Counted from the stretch's first letter, positions 21,151 to 30,478 are shown. The stretch: 64,000 nucleotides of DNA from Candidatus Reidiella endopervernicosa (GCF_013343005.1 NZ_CP054491.1:620001-684000); one strand, 5' to 3'. Program-made: numbers and translations. The notes: generated by a model from the letters alone, not told the origin.

Positions 21151-21525
21151 TTACAGGTCGTACTCTTCGGCGCGCTTGGCGCTGCCACTTACCTTCTCAA
21201 CGGGGTAACGTGATTCGTTGATTTCCACCTTTCGCCAGGCGGCCTTGAGCAGGTCGATGTCGAGTCGTTCAGCGGTGCGGATCAGGTAGATCAGAATGTC
21301 GGCCAGTTCGAGTGAGACCTCCTCGTGCTTCTCCTCGGAGAGGTTGTAGCTCTGCTCTTCAGAGAGCCACTGGAAGTGTTCGACCAGTTCGGCGGCCTCG
21401 GCAATCAACGCCATTGAGAGATTCTTGGGCGAATGGAACTGTTCCCAGTCACGATCGCGGGCGAAGCGGGTCAGGCGCTCGTTGAGCTGTTCAATGGAGT
21501 CGTTATTGGTATTCGTATCAGTCAT
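21151..21525 (-). CDS. MazG-like nucleotide pyrophosphohydrolase
   Basis: A 124-residue all-alpha NTP pyrophosphohydrolase of the dCTPase (RS21-C6/DCTPP1) type, likely removing non-canonical or excess (d)NTPs. The metal-binding pattern is seen as ALIAEAAELVEHFQWL followed by EEVSLELADILIYLIRTAE. Length fits single-domain members. It stands alone between cyaA and the M23 peptidase gene, on the same strand as both. Confidence 0.86.
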   Translation of the reverse strand: MTDTNTNNDSIEQLNERLTRFARDRDWEQFHSPKNLSMALIAEAAELVEHFQWLSEEQSYNLSEEKHEEVSLELADILIYLIRTAERLDIDLLKAAWRKVEINESRYPVEKVSGSAKRAEEYDL

Positions 21526-21573
21526 ATCGATGTTTTTCGCTCATTATGGGTATTAATTGATCTAATGAGCGTG

Positions 21574-22419
21574 TTAAGACCGGGGTTTGCAGGCGTAGGG
21601 CCAGATCACCTTGGTCTCTACCGGGACCGTCTCACCTGTGGTGAGGCGGTAGGGGATCGTGACCTTTTTCTCACCGCGAGGTAGATCGGCCAGCGCTCTG
21701 GAGTCGAAGGGTTCTCCGCGATAGAGGGCCATCAGATCGAGCCACTTTCCCTGGTCGGGAATAAAGCTCCTACGTTTTTCGTACCGATCATTGGGGCTGG
21801 TAAAGAGTGCGAGATGGAGGTGGGAGTGGCCGCTGGCGCCGTAGTAACCCCCCGTGGTGCCGGTGGTACCGGTATTGCCGACCGTGTCGCCCATGTTGAG
21901 TCGATCCCCCACCTTGTAGTCGGGCAGTTGCTGGAGGTGTTTGTACTGTGAGTAGCTCCAGAGCGGTAGGCCGGTCTGTTCCGGCGAGTGCTGCAGGATC
22001 AGCGCAAGGCCACCGATATTGGCACCCTCGCTCACTTCAACCACGGTACCAGCGGCAACGGCCAGGATCGGTGTTCCCTCCGGTATTGGTATATCGCTAC
22101 CGCTGTGGTGACCGTGAAAGAAACGTTGTGAACGTCGGCTACCATCACCACGGGTTGTGGCTGCAAAGGGTGAGTCGATATCGGGGCAGTCGGCGTTGGC
22201 GGGATAGATCGGTTTCAAGCCCGTCTCAACCAGGCCACCCGCTTTAATCTGACTGTAGCTGGAACCCATCGGGCTGAAGGGGTGATTGATCTCCATCTTT
22301 TTGCCGCCCTCTTCGGAACGGAACTTGCCCTTCATGCCACCACCGCCGCCGAAGGGTTTGAAGCCGGTGAGTAGCAGTGCACTAATAATAAGGAGAAGGG
22401 TGGTTGATCGTCTGCCCAT
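21574..22419 (-). CDS. M23 family metallopeptidase (LytM domain), secreted
   Basis: Cell-wall peptidase or peptidase-like protein of about 281 residues. ATG 22419 (MGRRSTTLLLIISALLLTGF) gives a signal peptide; an in-frame upstream ATG at 22482 would put 21 residues before it and is less likely. The LytM zinc motifs are present: HHSGSDI (HxxxD) and GHSHLHLALF (HxH). A Gly-rich stretch follows the signal peptide. Substrate and localisation beyond the periplasm are not shown. Confidence 0.86.
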   Translation of the reverse strand: MGRRSTTLLLIISALLLTGFKPFGGGGGMKGKFRSEEGGKKMEINHPFSPMGSSYSQIKAGGLVETGLKPIYPANADCPDIDSPFAATTRGDGSRRSQRFFHGHHSGSDIPIPEGTPILAVAAGTVVEVSEGANIGGLALILQHSPEQTGLPLWSYSQYKHLQQLPDYKVGDRLNMGDTVGNTGTTGTTGGYYGASGHSHLHLALFTSPNDRYEKRRSFIPDQGKWLDLMALYRGEPFDSRALADLPRGEKKVTIPYRLTTGETVPVETKVIWPYACKPRS

Positions 22420-22576
22420 GCGAAATCCTGTTTGCCTGAGTGAATTGGAGTCGACTATTACCCACACGCGCCTCTGTTTCAATCGTTGGCCGAGTGGTGC
22501 AGCTTTTTAAGAGCGGTCTAATTTGCTAATATTCGCGCCCATTTGCTGTTATCTAGAACCCATCTGAGGCCTTCCG

Positions 22577-24109
22577 ATGATTTTCAATTTCGAGTGCACC
22601 GAACACGGCTGCCCCAAGAACGATATTCTCTCCGGCCTGACCGTCGCCCTGGCGCTGGTCCCGGAAGCGGTCGCTTTTGCATTCGTCGCCGGTGTTGAGC
22701 CGCTGGTGGGCCTCTACGCGGCCTTCATGGTTGGGCTGATTACCGCCATCATCGGCGGCCGTCCTGGCATGATCTCAGGTGCTACCGGTGCACTGGCCGT
22801 GGTGATGGTCGCGCTGGTGGCGCAGCACGGTGTTGAGTACCTCTTCGCCGCCGTGGTGTTGATGGGCCTGATTCAGATTGGCGTCGGTATACTCCGACTC
22901 GGTAAGTTTATTCGTATCGTTCCCCACCCGGTCATGCTCGGCTTTGTTAATGGCCTGGCGATTGTCATCTTCCTCGCCCAGCTTGAGAGCTTCCAGGTCA
23001 AGGACGCAGCGGGTGTGTCGTCCTGGCTTGAGGGGGAGATGCTCTGGTTAATGCTGGGTCTGGTGGCACTGACCATGGCGATCATCCAATATCTGCCGAA
23101 GTTGACCAAGGCGGTTCCCTCGTCACTGGCAGCGATCATCGTGGTCTCACTGATCGTAATCGGCTTCGGGCTGGAGAGTCGCACCGTCGGTGACATGGCA
23201 TCGATTGCAGGTGGGCTGCCCGAGTTCCACATCCCGATGGTTCCCTTCACCCTTGAGACACTCTGGATCATCCTCCCCTACTCGGTGATCTTTGCTGCCA
23301 TCGGCCTGATCGAGTCACTGCTGACCCTGACCCTGATCGACGAGCTGACCGAGACCCGCGGTCGCGGCAACAAGGAGTGTGTCGGACAGGGCGCGGCCAA
23401 TCTCGCCACCGGTTTCTTCGGCGGTATGGGCGGTTGCGCGATGATCGGCCAGAGCATGATCAACATTAACTCCGGTGGTCGTGGCCGCCTCTCTGGTATC
23501 ACCGCCGCCATCTCGCTGCTGATATTTATCCTCTTCGCCTCTGGCCTGATTGAGATGATCCCGCTGGCAGCGCTGGTGGGCGTCATGTTCATGGTGGTCA
23601 TCGGCACCTTCGAGTGGTCGAGCTTCCGTATCATGGGCAAGATTCCACGCGCCGATGCCTTCATCATTATTCTGGTTTCGGGCGTCACCGTGGCGACCGA
23701 CCTGGCGATTGCGGTCGTGGTTGGTGTCATCGTCTCAGCGCTGGTCTTTGCCTGGGAGCACGCCAAGCACATTCGTGCGGAGATCACCGAGGGGGCGATG
23801 GGCTCCAAGATCTACGATCTGCACGGTCCGCTCTTCTTCGCCTCGGTGAAGAACTTCCAGGACCTGTTCGATCCGAAAAACGATCCCGATGACGTGGTGG
23901 TGGAGTTTAAGAATTCCAAGGTAATGGATCACTCCGCGATTGAGGCGATCGATACCCTCGCCGAGCGTTACATGAATGCCGAGAAGCGCCTCCACCTGCG
24001 ACACCTCAGTGCCGAGTGTCAGATGCTATTGAGCAAGGCGGGTGATCTGGTTGAGGTCAACGTGATCGAAGATCCGAAATACCACGTAGCGGATGATCGC
24101 CTCGCCTGA
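22577..24109 (+). CDS. SulP family anion transporter with STAS domain
   Basis: Inner-membrane SulP/SLC26 transporter, 510 residues, with about 12-14 hydrophobic segments in residues 15-395 ([20 protein letters not shown] near the start) and a C-terminal STAS domain ([31 protein letters not shown]). Likely substrates are sulfate, bicarbonate or dicarboxylates; the sequence alone does not decide. It is a single gene, with no carbonic anhydrase or sulfate assimilation gene beside it. Confidence 0.92.
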   Translation: MIFNFECTEHGCPKNDILSGLTVALALVPEAVAFAFVAGVEPLVGLYAAFMVGLITAIIGGRPGMISGATGALAVVMVALVAQHGVEYLFAAVVLMGLIQIGVGILRLGKFIRIVPHPVMLGFVNGLAIVIFLAQLESFQVKDAAGVSSWLEGEMLWLMLGLVALTMAIIQYLPKLTKAVPSSLAAIIVVSLIVIGFGLESRTVGDMASIAGGLPEFHIPMVPFTLETLWIILPYSVIFAAIGLIESLLTLTLIDELTETRGRGNKECVGQGAANLATGFFGGMGGCAMIGQSMININSGGRGRLSGITAAISLLIFILFASGLIEMIPLAALVGVMFMVVIGTFEWSSFRIMGKIPRADAFIIILVSGVTVATDLAIAVVVGVIVSALVFAWEHAKHIRAEITEGAMGSKIYDLHGPLFFASVKNFQDLFDPKNDPDDVVVEFKNSKVMDHSAIEAIDTLAERYMNAEKRLHLRHLSAECQMLLSKAGDLVEVNVIEDPKYHVADDRLA

Positions 24110-24135
24110 GGCTGTCTCAATACAGAGAGGCCTGA

Positions 24136-24690
24136 CTACTCCTGCTTGGGATTAGATCGCAGGCGACGTCGTTCAGAGTTCTCACCCCAGGTATAGGGAA
24201 TCTCGAGCGCATCGTGTTGCAGGCGATAGTGGTCGGGGTCTTCGTAGTTGTAAGGACGGGTTGGGAAGTTGAGCATGATGGCATCAGTGGTGCCGAGGTT
24301 ATGCATACCATGCCAGACGCCGGGTGGGATGAGCAGGAAGGCGGGGCGCGCATCGCCAGCAATATGTTCCTGCAGCGTTCCATGAGTCGGACTATCTTCA
24401 CGGCCATCAAAAAGTACAATCTTCAAATGTCCCTGGCTGACGAAGAGTCGATCGACGGCGAGCTTATGGCAGCTCCAGGCACCAATCGCACCGGGAAAGA
24501 GGCGCGACTGGTAGATCTGAGCGACAGGAACACCACTGGGATCCCACTCGGGTCGGAAGATCTCGGTCAGCACACCGTGGTCGCGCGGCACGTGCAGCAC
24601 TTCCTTGGCAATAACCCCCTCTATCGGCTTTGAGAACTTCTGCCAATCTGAAGTGATCATTTGCATATCTTTGACGGCTGAGTCAAACAT
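24136..24690 (-). CDS. dTDP-4-dehydrorhamnose 3,5-epimerase-related cupin protein
   Basis: A 184-residue RmlC-like cupin. The middle carries WSCHKLAVDRLFVSQGHLKIVLFDGRED and LIPPGVWHGMHNLG, the beta-barrel motifs and His residues of the RmlC superfamily. It is not accompanied by rmlA, B or D, so it may be a related epimerase or a non-enzymatic homologue used in surface glycan synthesis. It begins 4 bp after the end of the glycosyltransferase gene upstream, so both form one unit. Confidence 0.75.
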   Translation of the reverse strand: MFDSAVKDMQMITSDWQKFSKPIEGVIAKEVLHVPRDHGVLTEIFRPEWDPSGVPVAQIYQSRLFPGAIGAWSCHKLAVDRLFVSQGHLKIVLFDGREDSPTHGTLQEHIAGDARPAFLLIPPGVWHGMHNLGTTDAIMLNFPTRPYNYEDPDHYRLQHDALEIPYTWGENSERRRLRSNPKQE

Positions 24691-24694
24691 GGTG

Positions 24695-25609
24695 CTACTC
24701 CCGTTTTGATGATTGTCTGGGATTCAGATCCTTATAGATCTGAGACTGCTCAATGAGATTGAGTGGTCTCCCAAAAATCTTGCTGAGTTTGTTAAGGAGG
24801 CGGAGTTTAAAAAAAGATTGATAGCGCCGCCGCTTAAATTGTAGAGCGAGCGATTTTAACTTCTCGCCGTTTGAATCGATCTGGCTAAGTTCGATGTAAC
24901 ACTTGGCGAGCTCAACGGCCTCGAGTTCAGGCTCGCTGCTGATACGATCGTACCAATAGTGCTGCTCATCACAGCTTCTAAGTTTATAGACATTCCTTCT
25001 ACAGGCAGCAGGTATCTTAAGTGCAGAGAGCCGGGGCACATTAACAAATTTCTTTCCCGCATCTGCAGCGCGTTGAATCAGTTCGGAGTCGGGGCTTTGC
25101 TTGAGCTCTCTGTGCAGTCGCCACGCGCCAATATCATCAATCAGTGAGCGTCGGTGTAACACGGAGGATGGTGGAATCCACATGCCCGTGATGTAGGAGA
25201 CAGAGATTGGGAGTAGATGGTGCAGCCCCTCTTTCTCAGCAATAGAGAGTGTCAGAGTGTAACTCAGGTCGAAGCCCGTTTCGAGCGCATCAACGGAAGA
25301 CTGTAGATGATGCGGAAACCAGAGGTCATCGTGTCCAAGGTAGGCGATATACTTTCCACGTGCGTTGGAGATACCGATATTGTTGGGTTCCGCTTGATGG
25401 CCGTGGTTGTGATCGAGACCGATCCATTTAACCCGTGGATCATCGAACCCTTCAACAACGGCCTGAGAATCATCGGTACAGCCGTCTCCTACTACCAGAA
25501 CCTCAAAGTCGGTAAAGGTTTGGCTCAATACAGAGCTGATCGCGTAGGCAAGCGCATTGCTACGATTGTAGGTGGCGATGACAACAGAGACGAGAGGTGG
25601 CTGGCTCAT
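24695..25609 (-). CDS. Family 2 glycosyltransferase
   Basis: GT-A fold glycosyltransferase of 304 residues, start PLVSVVIATYNRSNALAYAI and catalytic region LGHDDLWFPHHLQ (DxD-like). It probably adds a sugar to a lipid-linked glycan or LPS/EPS precursor. It lies upstream of the RmlC-like gene, on the same strand. The acceptor and donor sugar are unknown. Confidence 0.88.
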   Translation of the reverse strand: MSQPPLVSVVIATYNRSNALAYAISSVLSQTFTDFEVLVVGDGCTDDSQAVVEGFDDPRVKWIGLDHNHGHQAEPNNIGISNARGKYIAYLGHDDLWFPHHLQSSVDALETGFDLSYTLTLSIAEKEGLHHLLPISVSYITGMWIPPSSVLHRRSLIDDIGAWRLHRELKQSPDSELIQRAADAGKKFVNVPRLSALKIPAACRRNVYKLRSCDEQHYWYDRISSEPELEAVELAKCYIELSQIDSNGEKLKSLALQFKRRRYQSFFKLRLLNKLSKIFGRPLNLIEQSQIYKDLNPRQSSKRE

Positions 25610-25760
25610 GGTGTTTTCGTGTGTCGGTGAGTGATCTGTTTATAGTAACCGGAAACAGTGGTGAGCAGCAGTGGAGAAAACGATGGCTACTAGGTCGTGC
25701 AAATAGCGAGCATCAAGATTCAATGGAATATGAAACGATCGTTAAAGAGATGAGAGCGTT

Positions 25761-26636
25761 TTGAAAAAGATAGTGGCAAAACTCAGAGAGAGTTTCTTTA
25801 AGCACTGCTTAACCCGACGATATATCAGTGATCGTTTTTATGAGTATCACGGCTATGCGCTGAATCTGAAAAACCCACGAACGCTCTCCGAAAAGCTTCA
25901 CTGGATAAAAGCCAACCACGATCTAAGGCAACTATCGCGCTATGTCGATAAAGAGAAGGTCAGGACCTTTGTGGAAGAACGGGTGGGTTCAGAGTTGTTA
26001 GTGCCGGTGATCGGTCTCTATGATCGCTTCGAGGAGATCGATTTTGATACGTTGCCCAGCAGCTTCATGTTAAAGACAACCCACGGTAGCGGTTGGAATA
26101 TCGAGGTAAAGTGTAAAGAGACGATTGACTGGCCTGCTACGGGTAGATGAGTGAACGCATGGCTAAAACGCTGTTACGACTCAAAGATTAGGGGCGAGGG
26201 TCAGTACCGAGGTATCAAGGGCCGCATCATCATCGAGAAGTATCTACGAGAAGAGGAGACTGATTTTCTCGATTACAGGATCTACTGTTTTTCAGGAGAG
26301 CCATTGCTTTTCCACGTAAGTATCGATGGCCCCGGTGGTGACTACTACCGTATCTATAACACTGAGTGGAAAGAGATCCCGAAAACGGATCTTGAGGCAG
26401 ACCGAAAGACGCCGAAGATTGAGAGACCAGACAACCTGGGTGAGCTGTTAGAGATAAGTCGAAAATTATCCCAGGATTTTCCCTTTGTGCGAGTCGACCT
26501 ATACGGCGTGCTTGGGAAAATCTACTTTAGTGAATTGACCTTCACGCCGAGCAACGGTTTGATTGTGCCAGATCCGGTCAAAATTGATCGGTTATTAGGG
26601 GATGCGCTCGATTTGGGTCTCTATAAGAGTGTCTAA
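25761..26636 (+). pseudogene. TupA-like ATP-grasp protein with an in-frame TGA
   Basis: ATP-grasp family protein (TupA/glycosyltransferase-associated), found in polysaccharide loci, where it may ligate glutamate or amino acids to sugars. The N-terminal half (LNLKNPRTLSEKLHWIKANH, LVPVIGLYDRFEEIDFDTLP, KTTHGSGWNI) and C-terminal half (GRIIIEKYLRE, DYRIYCFSGEPLLFHV, FPFVRVDLYGV) are in one frame but separated by a single TGA codon at 26148-26150 (GGT AGA TGA GTG AAC). Conservation continues on both sides without an indel, so this looks like one nonsense change. A restart at GTG 26151 is possible but would lack the first ATP-grasp half. Confidence 0.8.
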
Positions 26637-26658
26637 GACGTTCAGCAAGCGATGAAAT

Positions 26659-26913
26659 CTATTTTTGATAATCGGTCGGTTTTTCAAGATCGAAGATGGA
26701 GCCTGAAATTTCATCAACCTTTAGTGCCATCAGTGCTTGTGCATCATAAACACCACGATTGTAAAAATATGAACCGATCTCAGTAGCAAAAAAGTCGATA
26801 AGAAATTCGGCCTCAAAACCACCGATCTCCTGATCGAGCTCCTCCCTGAAATAGAGCTTCACCTTCTGCGCTATCTGCTGCTTCTCTTCTGGAGAAAATT
26901 TAATCTCACTCAC
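26659..26913 (-). CDS. DUF2164 family protein
   Basis: Small 84-residue protein (KFSPEEKQQIAQKVKLYFRE, ...FLIDFFATEIGSYFYNRGVYDAQ) matching the DUF2164 pattern, a short cytoplasmic family of unknown function. Length is normal for the family. A clean ATG is present. It is convergent with the ATP-grasp gene. Confidence 0.8.
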   Translation of the reverse strand: MSEIKFSPEEKQQIAQKVKLYFREELDQEIGGFEAEFLIDFFATEIGSYFYNRGVYDAQALMALKVDEISGSIFDLEKPTDYQK

Positions 26914-26974
26914 AGGAGTCTCGATATGGTTGTTTAAAATACTCAGATCACTTTACCATATTGTTGGTGTTCGA

Positions 26975-27363
26975 CTAATCCTCATCACCAGGCATGTCAC
27001 GGTACGCTACTTCGCCGACCTCGAAGCCTGTAATATTCAGTGATGCCAGAAAGTTGTGATAGCCATCAAGGGAATCGTAGGGGCCATGAATTCCTTGCAT
27101 CGCTGTCCACTTGTCACCAGTTCCGAAATCCATAATGTAGAGTTTTTTATTGTAGTTAAACGCCGTAACCCAGTGGTGCGGTGGTCCGTCATTGTTCCAT
27201 ATAAAGCCCCATCGAGCATTGTGGGCAGGATCTATTTTATTGAGGCTTTTCAGAGCGAAGTTAGCAGAGTCACCGCAGTGGTCGGGAGGCAGTTTCTCAA
27301 AGATCTTTTAGTCTCCTCCTCGGTGATAATGGGGGCCTCTTCGAGTATTGCGTCCAGTTTCAT
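26975..27363 (-). pseudogene. Unrecognised small protein with Cys/His/Asp motifs, one frameshift
   Basis: Read from ATG 27363: MKLDAILEEAPIITEEETK, then after adding one A in the AAAA run near 27310 the frame continues KIFEKLPPDHCGDSANFALKS... WGFIWNNDGPPHHWVTAFNY... and ends RDMPGDED at 26975, about 129 residues. The order Cys (DHCGDS), His (PPHHWVTAF), Asp (YIMDFGTGD) resembles a papain-like or transglutaminase-like cysteine hydrolase, but this is inference from the motif spacing only. Without the correction the frame ends in 37 residues. Confidence 0.5.
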
Positions 27364-27739
27364 GAGTATCATCCCTAGTGTGCTCGGCTGTTTTAACGAA
27401 CTGGATATCCATTTCAACCAGTAACCGATATACATAATTATTGTTATGAAATAGAGAAATACTGTTCACACAATGTCGGTGATAAGCCATCAGCCAAAGG
27501 TATGAATTTGATGTTGTCTAGAGGGTGTGCCGATGTGAGATGAGCGGTGGGAGTAGAGTGTAATAGTGAGGAGTATGGAAATTCTCTGTTTGTTTGTCAG
27601 CGTGTTTGCTTAACGCTAATCGTGGTTAGAACACAGTGTTATCCAATAATAGAATTAATTGTGTTCTAAACCCGATTTAATTGCACAAGAAAGTAACAAC
27701 AAAAACTAAGTTTCATCTGATCCCACTTATCGATGGCTT
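27364..27739. other. Gene-free stretch before the cassette array
   Basis: AT-rich region with no convincing gene on either strand. It holds near 27630-27675 two copies of an inverted motif built around GAACACAGTGTTATCC and GAATTAATTGTGTTC. It separates the preceding gene from the first attC-like site. Confidence 0.5.
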
Positions 27740-27832
27740 GTTAAACCTAGCGATCCAGCTCAGGCGACCGTTACCGCAGAGCGACTAAAAGAGCGGCGCG
27801 GCAGTGGGTCGACCTGAAGCGCCGTGTTAGGC
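27740..27832 (-). repeat. attC-like recombination site 1
   Basis: Ends in GTTAGGC (27826-27832), a proper R' box (GTTRRRY), and starts GTTAAAC, close to RYYYAAC. Inner arms CAGGCGACC and GGTCGACCTG pair with one extrahelical base, a hallmark of integron attC sites. It follows the 3' end of the cassette gene at 27898-28255. Confidence 0.65.
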
Positions 27833-27897
27833 ATGACTTCATTGACTTAAAATCCTTTTCGATAAATCTGGGTCTATCTGTGGTGGTTCCTCAGGCG

Positions 27898-28255
27898 CTA
27901 CCTGAGGGCCAACAAGAACACATTTTCCGCCTTACACTCAGACTTACTAAACTTCTGAAATCTACAATCCCGGGCAATCTCGTTGGTCATGACAGAATTC
28001 CGCCACAGATTTTCATACCGCTTAGCCGTTTTCACAGTCTCTGAGAGCAGCTCTTTATCATTTGTTGATATTGCGAATTCATAATTTAATATAGCGCAAT
28101 CAGCCCACCCTAATGTTAACGATGAGCAATCTTTATTCACACTACAACTCGCCTTGTTCGATAGCTCATTCAATTTACTTAACAGGCTTTTGCATTTTAT
28201 CAGCCACGGAAATAAATGGCTGAGAAAATAATAAAGCAGCTATGAGTAACCTCAT
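27898..28255 (-). pseudogene. Cassette gene: small secreted Cys-rich protein, frameshifted
   Basis: ATG 28255 gives a signal-peptide-like start MRLLIAALLFSQPFISVADK. One surplus base in the AAAA run near 28202 shifts the frame; the protein then continues CKSLLSKLNELSNKASCSV and ends at 27898. The mature part has several Cys residues (SCSV, KDCSS, ADCAI, RDCRF, SECKAE). No family is recognised. It sits directly after a GTTAGGC site (minus strand) and before attC 1, the layout of an integron cassette. Confidence 0.55.
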
Positions 28256-28263
28256 TTATATTT

Positions 28264-28375
28264 GCCTAACTATTAGATTGCATATGTGTCATTCGCCTAT
28301 GTATTTCCCATTGGTAGATATTATAAAATCAGTACTAATTGGCGCAAATGCTCTTAACCCACCATCATCTATAGA
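28264..28375 (-). repeat. Cassette boundary with degenerate attC site
   Basis: GCCTAACTATTAG at 28264 reads GTTAGGC on the minus strand immediately before the preceding cassette gene's start, the expected R' box. The other half of the site is degenerate. No gene is seen in this stretch. Confidence 0.4.
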
Positions 28376-28447
28376 GAAGAATCGGTACCAGAGAGCAATT
28401 GTTTATTATATTAAAGTGTATTGCTCTCTGGCCCGGTTTTTCTTAAA
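28376..28447. repeat. Palindromic repeat, copy A (GTACCAGAGAGCAAT...ATTGCTCTCTGG)
   Basis: A roughly 70-bp sequence with arms CGGTACCAGAGAGCAAT and ATTGCTCTCTGGCCCGG around an AT-rich loop. A near-identical copy lies at 30409-30478. Each forms the 3' end of a cassette gene, so both proteins finish with the same residues (ESNTL). Confidence 0.75.
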
Positions 28448-29773
28448 TGCTCCTCACAGCTATCAACGACATGATCTACCAAAACAGATAGCGACCCTGA
28501 TTCATAAGTTACTATAGGTAAAACCCATTGATATTTCTTGAAGTGTTCAAACATACCATATTCTTCGCTTGATGATTCTAGAATTGGCTGAACTGGAACA
28601 GAAGGCAAGTGAGGAATAATTGCTGTTAATTCTTGAGGTATGCTTCGTGGATCAGATAGATCAGCGACAATAAATTTAGATAGCGTTGCTAGGGTTATGA
28701 CAGTTTCGGTAATGTCACGGGTTGCTGGCACTTCAAAATCAAATAACACGGCCAAGTAACCATGTTGATCTAATTGATCTTTTATATCGTCAAGAACTTT
28801 CGCTGACCGCCATGGAGAGCGAAGTGAGGGCGGTTAGTCCCCGATAGTCGACGCCGTCTGCCTATTCGTAGTTGAGAGCGCGAGCGAACGACGGAGAAGA
28901 TGCAGCAGCGGCTTTATGTCGGCGAAGAGTCACTGGAGGAGTTGTGTAGAGCCGCGAAGAGGTGATTACGCAACGAACGCAGGACGTCGGGGCGCCGCAG
29001 GCATAAACGGTCGCGTGAAGTTTTTGCTGTTTGCTTGGGCTTGGGTGCCCAAAACAAACTTTCGCAAAATAGCGACTCCCCGGTTTCCTCTCTGGAGTAA
29101 ACCTTCCCAATATAAGCACAACCTTAGAGGTAATTGTTTCGATTACTTGGCGAAGATTCTTGCTATTTACTAAAAGAGATATGAATTGCGCAAGCTCTAT
29201 TGTTGAGCTGTAATTGATCTATGGACTCGTAAATAGCAATATTGGCTTGTTTGCATCCATCAAGTTTTAAATCCCAAGCTGAAACTCCATGGGCACATGC
29301 ACCATCAATTTGTGCATTTGTGAAGTCGGTTTTACTAAACTCATGTTGCTTAGATTTGTACCAAGCAGAATTGAACCAGTAAAGTTTGTTTCTTCTGCGC
29401 TACAGTAGGAAAGGTCAGTGTTGGTGAAGTTGCAATCAATAAAATTGGCTGAACCAATCTTAGAAACGTTTAATTCAGAACCGCTGAAGTTACACCTCAA
29501 ACAATACGAATCTACTAAATCGGAAAAATGAAAGTAACAGCCGGAAAAGTCACACTCAATGAAAGTGCTATTTCTCATCGAAACTCGATTCATGTTTGTC
29601 TGCGAAAAGTTGTAACCTTGAAATTCAGGGAGGTCGTAAAACCCATCTCCAGGACAAACAGACACAAAGTCAATATCGCCAAGATCCACGTTATGACCTT
29701 CATTAGTGTTGCGCCATCGGTTCCATGCGTCAGCACCAGAATTCAGCATTTCTATGCATTTATCAGTTGGCAA
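28411..29773 (-). pseudogene. Pentapeptide-repeat protein with C-terminal Rossmann/TIR-like domain, frameshifted and interrupted by element copy 2
   Basis: Starts at TTG 29773 (MPTDKCIEMLNSGADAWNRW). The first 150 residues are pentapeptide repeats (FSQTNMNRVSMRNSTFIECD). One missing A near 29327 and a +1 shift near 29195 must be allowed before the C-terminal domain: LRQVIETITSKVVLILGRFTPERKP, then the 280-bp element at 28802-29081, then KVLDDIKDQLDQHGYLAVLFDF, TRDITETVITLATLSKFIVAD and IPQELTAIIPHLPSVPVQP. Deleting the element joins the two parts in frame. Proteins pairing pentapeptide repeats with this C-terminal domain are common in bacteria, with unknown function; the domain may be TIR- or nucleosidase-like. 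It lies between attC-like sites, so it is a cassette. Confidence 0.78.
28802..29081 (-). mobile_element. 280-bp intron-like repeat element, copy 2 (in pentapeptide-repeat gene)
   Basis: In host sense it lies after ...GAGAGGAAACC and before GAAAGTTC. It belongs to the second subfamily (GTTTGTTTTGGGC hairpin arm pairing with GCCCAAGCAAAC). The terminal hairpin arm reads GAGAGCGAAGTGAGG on the plus strand where other copies have GATAGCGAAGCGAAGG, so it is one of the more divergent copies. Confidence 0.82.
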
Positions 29774-29778
29774 GATAG

Positions 29779-30345
29779 TTACCTAGTGAATCTAACGATT
29801 GAATTAAACCGCACCGCTTTTGGCGTCGGTTTGAATGACTGGTTAGGCGTTTTGTCAAACCTTAGCCAAATATCTGCCACCCAGATTTTAGGAGTGCCTT
29901 TGGTGTTTATCGTATATTTCTCAAATTCTACTATTGTGCTCACATAACCACCCTTTTGTAGCTCGGTCTCGATTTCTTGGAATAGCTGGGTTGTTTTAAA
30001 GGCTGCTGAAAAACTTTTAATTAAAGGACGCAACGTAGGATTATGTAAATTACCTGACGAAGCTAGTGCTTTCTCGAGTTCATTAGGAATTTTTCTTTTG
30101 TAATAAGAAATAAGTTCTCTATTTGATATTTCTGAAAATTCACCGAGAATACGGACAGCAACTGAGTCCTTTTCAATTTCTATTTCCTTGAGTATTTGAG
30201 AAAATGCTTTTCCTTTTCCTAATCCATATTGTAGCTGTACAAAGAAATACTTTTCGCGTGTTTCGGTAGTGCTGAGCTGAAACTGTTCAGCAGTAGCGGT
30301 CACAGAAAAGAGATATAAGGCTATGAGATATAAAAGTTTCTTCAT
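29779..30345 (-). CDS. Cassette gene: secreted protein of unknown function
   Basis: 188 residues starting with a signal peptide (MKKLLYLIALYLFSVTATA-EQF), then a mostly helical soluble domain. The last 21 residues (NQSFKPTPKAVRFNSIVRFT) are translated from attC site 2, a known by-product of cassette structure, so the functional protein probably ends near residue 166. No family recognised. It starts 8 bp after a GCCTAAC box, as expected for a cassette gene. Confidence 0.65.
   Translation of the reverse strand: MKKLLYLIALYLFSVTATAEQFQLSTTETREKYFFVQLQYGLGKGKAFSQILKEIEIEKDSVAVRILGEFSEISNRELISYYKRKIPNELEKALASSGNLHNPTLRPLIKSFSAAFKTTQLFQEIETELQKGGYVSTIVEFEKYTINTKGTPKIWVADIWLRFDKTPNQSFKPTPKAVRFNSIVRFTR
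29790..29848 (-). repeat. attC recombination site 2 (59 bp)
   Basis: Perfect end boxes ATCTAAC (29790-29796) and GTTAGGC (29842-29848). Inner arms GATTGAATTAAACCG and CGGTTTGAATGACTG pair with extrahelical bases. The 59-bp length is the classic attC size. This is the best attC site of the window. Confidence 0.85.
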
Positions 30346-30352
30346 TTTCTTC

Positions 30353-30408
30353 GCCTAACTATTATTAGACACCCTAAAAGCTCCATTACAAACGGAGCAT
30401 TTAGGGTG
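30353..30408 (-). repeat. attC-like boundary with CACCCTAAA hairpin (copy 1)
   Basis: GCCTAAC at 30353-30359 followed by TATTATTAGACACCCTAAA and a hairpin CACCCTAAAAGCTCC/GGAGCATTTAGGGTG. The same unit occurs at 31760-31813. It seems to be a lineage-specific attC type or a terminator fused to the cassette end; no second R box is evident. Confidence 0.5.
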
Positions 30409-30478
30409 AAAGAATCGGTACCAGAGAGCAATTGTTTATTATATTAGAGTGTATTGCTCTCTGCCCCGGTTTTTCCTA
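30409..30478. repeat. Palindromic repeat, copy B
   Basis: Second copy of the palindrome at 28376, differing at a few positions (TTAGAGTG for TTAAAGTG; CTGCCCCGG for CTGGCCCGG). It forms the end of the small gene at 30444-30614. Confidence 0.75.

Noticed and set aside
29779-29848. C-terminal 21 residues of the cassette protein as a real domain
   Set aside because: They are the translation of attC site 2 and are not expected to be functional.
28376-30478. CRISPR array in the cassette region
   Set aside because: The repeated palindromes are only two copies, about 2 kb apart, with genes between them; there is no regular spacing and no cas gene.
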